Shown one piece after another: positions 59,450 through 64,000 of a stretch of 64,000 nucleotides of DNA. The stretch's first letter is position 1. The number at the start of each line of letters is the position of its first letter. A program made the translations under genes and the position numbers. The notes beneath the pieces were generated by a model that was not told the origin of the DNA, searched no databases, and was given only the letters and a program-made list of their open reading frames with translations. Location: contig NZ_JOEM01000036.1 of the NCBI RefSeq assembly GCF_000718135.1, forward strand, positions 1-64,000, given 5' to 3'. The stretch comes from Streptomyces cyaneofuscatus (GTDB taxonomy: Bacteria > Actinomycetota > Actinomycetes > Streptomycetales > Streptomycetaceae).

Positions 59450-61615
59450 ATGGCTGTTCTCCTGTACCGGCTCGGCCGGCTGTCCTTCCGCCGTCGAGGG
59501 CGGGTACTCGCCCTGTGGCTGCTGCTGCTCGCGCTGCTCGGTGGCGGCGCGATCGCCTTCAGCGCGCCCGCCACCACCGAGTTCTCCATACCCGGGACCG
59601 AGTCCCAGCAGGCCCTGGACTCGCTCGCCCGGGAGTTCCCGCAGGCGGGCGGTGCGACAGGCACGATCATCGTGGCCGCACCCGAGGGTGAGAAGCTCAC
59701 TCCCGCCGCCGTGGCCCCGGTGGTCGCGGAAGCGGCCGAGGTGCCCGGTGTCCTCGCGGCCATCGACCCGTTCCAGGCCCGGGCGCTCTCGCCGGACGGA
59801 CGTTACGCCCTGGTCCAGGTGCAGTTCGACTCGGTGGCCGACAGCGTCACCGACGCGCAGCGGGAGTCGTTCACCGAGGCAGGCGCGTCCGCCGAGGGGC
59901 TCCGGGTGGAACACGGGGGCGAGATCATGCGGGGCGCCCCCGAGATCGGCTCGACCGAGATCATCGGTGTCGGTGTCGCGGCGCTCGTGCTGGTCCTCAC
60001 GTTCGGCTCGCTCGTGGCGGCCGGGATGACGCTGCTCAATGCCCTCGTCGGGGTGGCCGCAGGCATGGCCGGCCTCTTCTCCCTCAGCAGCATCGTCGAA
60101 CTGACCAGCACGGCGCCCATTCTGGCGCTCATGCTGGGCCTGGCCGTGGGCATCGACTACGCGCTCTTCATCACCTCCCGCTACCGGCAGTACCTCGCGG
60201 ACGGTATGGACGGGGAGGAGGCCGCCGGGCGGGCCGCCGGTACGGCAGGTTCCGCCGTCGTCTTCGCCGGTGCCACGGTCGTCATCGCGCTCGCGGGACT
60301 CGCCGTCGCCGGTGTCCCCTTCCTGACGGTCATGGGTCTCGCCGCAGCCGCCACGGTCGCCCTCGCGGTGCTGGTCTCCCTGACGCTGCTGCCGGCCGTC
60401 CTCGGATTCGCGGGCGTCCGTGTCCTGCCCCGCGCGCGGCGCACGCAGGACCGCGCGCCCTCGTCCGCCGGCACGGGGACGGCCTTCGGCTTCCGCTGGG
60501 GCCGGATCGTGGCACGGTTGCGCGTCCCCGTGCTGCTGGTGGGCGTCGTGGGCCTCGGCGCACTCGCCCTCCCCGTACAGGACATGCGTCTGGCACTGCC
60601 CGACGCGAGCACCGAAGCGGCCGGTTCACCCAACCGTGAGGCCTACGACCTGACGACCGAGGGGTTCGGCGAGGGCTTCAACGGTCGCCTCGTCGCCGTC
60701 GTCTCGGCTGTCGACGCACAGGCGACCGCACAGGCGGCCAAGGAGGCCACCGCGCTGATCTCGGACACCGACGGCGTCCTGGCCGTCGCCGCCCCGCAGC
60801 TCAATGAGCGGGGCACGACCGCCCTGCTGGCTGTGATTCCCAAGACGGGGCCCACCGCCGCCGCGACCGAGGACACCGTGCATGCGATCCGCGACCGGGT
60901 GGCGGGCGTTCAGGGCGCCGACATCGCGCTGACCGGGGTGACTGCGGTCGGCATCGACGTGTCGGAGAAGCTTGCCGCCGCCCTGCCGGTCTATCTGCTG
61001 CTCGTCGTGGGGCTGTCGGTCCTGCTGCTGATGCTCGTCTTCCGGTCGGTCCTGGTACCGCTGAAGGCCGCCCTGGGCTTCCTGCTCACCATCGGTGCCA
61101 CCTTCGGTATCACCGTCGCGATCTTCCAGGAAGGGCATCTGTCGCAGCTGGTCGGCCTCGACACCCCTGGCCCGCTGGTGAGTTTCCTGCCCATCCTGCT
61201 GATCGGGATCCTCTTCGGTCTGGCCATGGACTACGAGGTCTTCCTCGTCTCGCGGATGCGGGAGGACTTCGTCCACGGAACCGAGGCGCGCCAGGCCGTC
61301 ATCAGCGGCGTCGGCCACAACGCCCGGGTGGTCACCGCGGCGGCGATCATCATGACCGCAGTCTTCGGCGGATTCGTGTTCATGCACGACCCCGTGATCA
61401 AGTCCATCGGATTCGCTCTCGCCATCGGCGTTCTCATCGACGCCTTCGTCGTCCGCATGGCCTTGGTGCCCGCGGTCATGCACCTTCTGGGCCGCGCCGC
61501 CTGGTGGCTGCCCCGCACTGTCGACCGGGTCCTGCCCGACCTGGACATCGAGGGCGAGCGGCTCAACCGGGCGATTCCCGAGCAGCGACCGGAAACAGAG
61601 CTCGTGAAGTCCTGA
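59450..61615 (+). CDS. MMPL-family RND exporter
   Basis: 721 aa, 12 predicted helices in two repeats. VLLYRLGRLSFRRRGRVLAL leads helix 1; FSIPGTESQQALDSLAREFP begins the porter domain. The proton-relay motifs are GLAVGIDYALFITSRYRQYL (~233) and GILFGLAMDYEVFLVSRMRE (~591). This is the classic Streptomyces TetR-MMPL pair associated with export of lipids or antibiotics. ATG at 59450. It is not closely similar in sequence to the MMPL at 41.2 kb beyond the shared motifs. Confidence 0.92.
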   Translation: MAVLLYRLGRLSFRRRGRVLALWLLLLALLGGGAIAFSAPATTEFSIPGTESQQALDSLAREFPQAGGATGTIIVAAPEGEKLTPAAVAPVVAEAAEVPGVLAAIDPFQARALSPDGRYALVQVQFDSVADSVTDAQRESFTEAGASAEGLRVEHGGEIMRGAPEIGSTEIIGVGVAALVLVLTFGSLVAAGMTLLNALVGVAAGMAGLFSLSSIVELTSTAPILALMLGLAVGIDYALFITSRYRQYLADGMDGEEAAGRAAGTAGSAVVFAGATVVIALAGLAVAGVPFLTVMGLAAAATVALAVLVSLTLLPAVLGFAGVRVLPRARRTQDRAPSSAGTGTAFGFRWGRIVARLRVPVLLVGVVGLGALALPVQDMRLALPDASTEAAGSPNREAYDLTTEGFGEGFNGRLVAVVSAVDAQATAQAAKEATALISDTDGVLAVAAPQLNERGTTALLAVIPKTGPTAAATEDTVHAIRDRVAGVQGADIALTGVTAVGIDVSEKLAAALPVYLLLVVGLSVLLLMLVFRSVLVPLKAALGFLLTIGATFGITVAIFQEGHLSQLVGLDTPGPLVSFLPILLIGILFGLAMDYEVFLVSRMREDFVHGTEARQAVISGVGHNARVVTAAAIIMTAVFGGFVFMHDPVIKSIGFALAIGVLIDAFVVRMALVPAVMHLLGRAAWWLPRTVDRVLPDLDIEGERLNRAIPEQRPETELVKS

Positions 61616-62464
61616 GAGGGGGCCAGCGGGCCCCGCTGGGAACCACGGCGGTCGGGTGTGACCTGCGTGCCGCTGAGGAAGGGCCCTTCGCGTAGACACC
61701 GACACCGCCGGGCGACACAAGGAAAGGCGGCTCGCCGCAGGCCGACGAGCCCCCTTTCACGTTGTCCGGCGGCAGCCATCCCAGGCCTGCCGCTCGCCCG
61801 GGCAGTGGCCCATGGCGACACCTCCCCCGGTTCGGTACAGGCGTTTCCAAGACGCCGCAGTCCCCGGGCACCTCGGAAACTCGGTCGGCGCGAAGAGCGG
61901 ACACGTGCCGCCCTTCCAGCCGGGTAGCGCCCGGCAACCCGACCTCGCGCAGGGGACTGGCTCGGACCCTCACGGTCGGAGCCACCTGCTCACCATGATC
62001 CGGGGGGGGCCGAGCCCGGAGGCACTGACTGACCGCTGACTGGGGGCGTGATCGTCTCGCTCAGCCAGGGGCTGCACGACCGGGCGGCGACGGTCAAAGC
62101 TTCCGGGTGGGCCGAGACGCAGCCGCCTGAAAGATGCGGTGGTGAAGAGCAGGAGGCCGGGGTTCTGAGCGGACCTCAGCAGGCAGGCCGCCGAGCAGGC
62201 TCTTTGTCGAGCCGACCGTCGATCCAGACGATCACGGTTCCCCCTCTTCGTAGCCCCCTGTGGCCTGCCCGCAACACCCTGCCGCGGAAACCCCACGCCG
62301 GCGACGGCGTTGCCGGGATGCGGAGATCCGGGACGTTTCGGAGGAGCAGGCGGTACGAAGCCGGGTTCGGGGGCAGCCGTATCCATGACGGGCCTTGCTC
62401 GTTGAGCAGGTATTAGCCAGGCCGACGGCGTGGGCCGGTGGCACAGGACAACTGGGGGTGCGCC
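61616..62464. other. 850-bp stretch with decayed sequence
   Basis: No intact gene. On the minus strand, from about 62240 leftward, VIVWIDGRLDKEP resembles the start of TmrB-like P-loop proteins (compare VIVVWINGAFGAGKT at 30810) but the P-loop is lost and frames break at once. This is weak evidence for a remnant. Nothing else recognised. Confidence 0.4.
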
Positions 62465-62641
62465 GTGCGGCGGACAATTCTCGAACAGTTTCCGGCAGGA
62501 GATCCTCGCGGCAGCTGGGCGGCCGAGGAGTTCGCGGCCGCGCGCCGCGGGGAGGGCCTGGCGGCGGAGGTCGTGATGAACCTGGACCAGGACGTCTTCC
62601 TCGTGGTCGTCCCGCAGCAGACGGCGGACGCGGGGCGCTGA
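62465..62641 (+). CDS. small conserved hypothetical protein
   Basis: About 58 aa. VRRTILEQFPAGDPRGSWAA, EEFAAARRGEGLAAEVVMNL, DQDVFLVVVPQQTADAGR. The GTG at 62465 has tgggggtg ahead. It is followed ten bases later by a long bidirectional terminator, which supports a real transcript. Similar short acidic/aromatic proteins occur in Streptomyces; role unknown. Confidence 0.55.
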   Translation: MRRTILEQFPAGDPRGSWAAEEFAAARRGEGLAAEVVMNLDQDVFLVVVPQQTADAGR

Positions 62642-62650
62642 GAGGATGTC

Positions 62651-62703
62651 ACGGCCTTCGGCGGGTGCCCGGCCTGACGAACCGGGCACCCGCCGAAGGC
62701 CGT
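62651..62703. terminator. 22-bp perfect stem bidirectional terminator
   Basis: Arms 62651-62672 (acggccttcggcgggtgccc...) and 62682-62703 are exactly complementary around a 9-base loop. The stem sits between the small plus-strand gene and the 3' end of the minus-strand ROK kinase, whose stop is ten bases away, so it can end both transcripts. Confidence 0.88.
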
Positions 62704-62712
62704 GGACAGGCT

Positions 62713-63642
62713 CTAGCGGAGTGCGATCGCCGCGGCCGCCGCGCCCACCAGCCCCGCGTCGGTGCCCATCACGGCGGGCGCGACGGTGAGCCCGCGGACG
62801 AACGAGAGCGTGGCGTAGTCGCGCAGGCTGCGGCGCAGCGGCGCGAAGAGCACCTCGCCGGCGCCCGCCACTCCCCCGCCGATCACCGCGATGTCGATCT
62901 CGACCAGGGTGGCGGTGGCCGCGATCCCGGCCGCGAGCGCCTGGGCCGCCCGCTCGTACGAGGCGAGGGCGACCGGATCCCCGGCGCGCGCGGCGGCGGC
63001 CACCGCGGCGGCCGTGGTGTCGCCGTCCGGGCCGGGGAGCCAGCCGCCGTCCAGGGCGCGGCGGGCGATGTTCGGGCCGCTGGCGATGCGCTCGACGCAG
63101 CCGCGCGCACCGCAGGGGCACAGGTCGCCGTCCAGGTCGACGCTGATGTGGCCGATATGGCCCGCGTTGCCGGAGGGGCCCGGGTGCAGCGTGCCGCCGA
63201 GGACCAGGCCACCGCCGACGCCCGTCGACACGACGAGGCAGAGCGCGTTGTCGTAGCCGCGCGCCGCCCCCAGCCAGTGCTCGGCCGCCGTCATCGCGAC
63301 CCCGTCGCCGACCAGCGCGACCGGCAGCCCGCCGATCGTCTTCTGCACCCGCTCCACCAGCGGGAAGTCGCGCCAGCCGGGGACGTTGACCGGGCTGACC
63401 GTGCCCGCGGCCGCGTCGACCGGCCCCGCGCTGCCGATCCCGGCGGAGCCCGCGCGCTCCCACAGCGGAGAGGCCGTCAGCTCGCCGAGCACCTCGTCCA
63501 CGGCGCCCATCACCGCCTCGGCACCCTCCCGGGCGGGCGTCGGCCGCTGCGCCCGTACGAGGAGGTTCCCACCGCCGTCGACCAGCGCGCCGGCGATCTT
63601 GGTGCCGCCGATGTCGAGCGCGGCGACGAGGTCGGTATGCAT
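62713..63642 (-). CDS. ROK-family sugar kinase
   Basis: 309 aa. ATP site VAALDIGGTKIAGALVDGGG at residues 5-25; GIGSAGPVDAAAGTVSPVNV; substrate loop VALVGDGVAMTAAEHWLGAA with the catalytic Asp; VVSTGVGGGLVLGGTLHPGP; GNAGHIGHISVDLDGDLCPC then GARGCVERIASG with the zinc cysteines and the E/H substrate motif. All kinase motifs are present, unlike the ROK regulator at 17.8 kb. Probably a glucokinase or N-acetylmannosamine/allose-type kinase. Divergent from a LacI regulator with an operator between them. Confidence 0.88.
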   Translation of the reverse strand: MHTDLVAALDIGGTKIAGALVDGGGNLLVRAQRPTPAREGAEAVMGAVDEVLGELTASPLWERAGSAGIGSAGPVDAAAGTVSPVNVPGWRDFPLVERVQKTIGGLPVALVGDGVAMTAAEHWLGAARGYDNALCLVVSTGVGGGLVLGGTLHPGPSGNAGHIGHISVDLDGDLCPCGARGCVERIASGPNIARRALDGGWLPGPDGDTTAAAVAAAARAGDPVALASYERAAQALAAGIAATATLVEIDIAVIGGGVAGAGEVLFAPLRRSLRDYATLSFVRGLTVAPAVMGTDAGLVGAAAAAIALR

Positions 63643-63716
63643 CGGTGTGGCTTCTCCGGATGAGTGAAGGGCGGGACCTGCGGGTTCAGTCAATAGTCTG
63701 CACAGTCTCCATTGCG

Positions 63717-63743
63717 TTGACAACGTTGTCCAGGGCCTATGCT
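63717..63743 (+). promoter_or_regulatory. promoter with overlapping LacI-type operator
   Basis: A -35 ttgaca (63717-63722) and a -10-like tatgct (63738-63743, 15-bp spacer) for the LacI gene overlap the perfect palindrome gacaacgttgtc (63719-63730), with the central CG typical of LacI-family operators. The site is midway between the divergent ROK kinase and LacI genes. Confidence 0.6.
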
Positions 63744-63804
63744 CGACGCCACAGCCTCCGTTCGTCTCCGCAGCAGGCTCCGCGGGCCGTCCGGAGGTGC
63801 CCGT

Positions 63805-64000
63805 ATGCCGCCCGAATCGCCGACGTCACTGCTCTCCCCCGCCCGCTCACCCCGCCCGTTTACGACGACAGGACAGCGCACCGTGGACCGGACCACCCGT
63901 CACTCCGAGACCCGCTACGGCAACCGGCCGACCATGAAGGACGTGGCAGCCCGCGCCGGAGTGGGCCTCAAGACGGTCTCCCGGGTGGTGAACAGCGAGC
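63805..64000 (+). CDS. LacI-family regulator (3' end beyond window)
   Basis: Only the first ~65 codons are present. NRPTMKDVAARAGVGLKTVS then RVVNSE is the LacI HTH and hinge entry. The ATG at 63805 has ccggagg seven bases ahead, giving a ~45-residue leader before the HTH; an in-frame GTG at 63883 would give a more usual short leader. It likely represses the divergent ROK kinase and itself through the intervening palindrome. Confidence 0.85.
   Translation, partial: MPPESPTSLLSPARSPRPFTTTGQRTVDRTTRHSETRYGNRPTMKDVAARAGVGLKTVSRVVNSE

Noticed and set aside
1..64000. tRNA, rRNA or CRISPR array
   Set aside because: No conserved tRNA arms with CCA-proximal stems, no rRNA sequence, and no regularly spaced identical repeats of CRISPR length were seen.

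Overview
The window is high-GC actinobacterial DNA that reads throughout as Streptomyces. It shows strong third-position GC bias, GTG/TTG starts behind GGAGG-type ribosome binding sites, and typical families (TerD, mycothiol-dependent DinB enzyme, F420-type nitroreductase, ROK/MFS pairs, MMPL exporters, GH19 chitinase, geranylgeranyl reductase). I saw no rRNA, tRNA or CRISPR array.

Left part (1-26.7 kb): densely packed and ordinary-looking chromosome. It holds a partial TerD protein, a ComB-like phosphatase, a MOSC protein, a large fusion of a right-handed beta-helix with a CbxX/EccA-type AAA ATPase, a membrane protein with an alpha/beta-hydrolase serine motif, a DeoR regulator, two SRPBCC proteins flanking a sigma-like anchored protein and an SDR/DUF2867 protein, a PLP cysteine synthase-like enzyme, an HATPase protein, a ROK regulator divergent from an MFS transporter with a visible operator, a TetR regulator facing a nitroreductase across a four-site operator array, a geranylgeranyl reductase and an M20 dipeptidase.

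Middle part (26.7-58.8 kb): accessory and visibly decaying. Intact genes (phytase, lipoproteins, a histidine kinase/response regulator pair divergent from an MMPL exporter and a serine hydrolase, a Rieske oxygenase, an MFS/HxlR pair, a GH19 chitinase, a PAF-acetylhydrolase-like protein) are interspersed with many broken genes. These include remnants of McrC, a Tn3 transposase, DnaB, an IS5 transposase, an HNH nuclease, DUF885, M20 and an HELGH protein, plus frameshifted hydrolases, a 150-bp MITE-like element and large perfect palindromes. A ~300-bp segment carrying the chitinase promoter and signal peptide occurs twice, once next to the phytase and once in front of the intact chitinase.

Right part (58.8-64 kb): more regular again. 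A TetR regulator with its palindromic operator precedes a second MMPL exporter. After a gene-poor stretch come a small gene, a long bidirectional terminator, and a ROK sugar kinase divergent from a LacI regulator (cut by the window edge) with an operator between them.

Mechanistic themes: several regulator/transporter pairs have recognisable operators; two small translation-coupled operons occur (response regulator/kinase by GTGA overlap; small ORF/TmrB-NUDIX by TAGTG overlap); and there is evidence of rearrangement and gene loss concentrated in the middle 32 kb.
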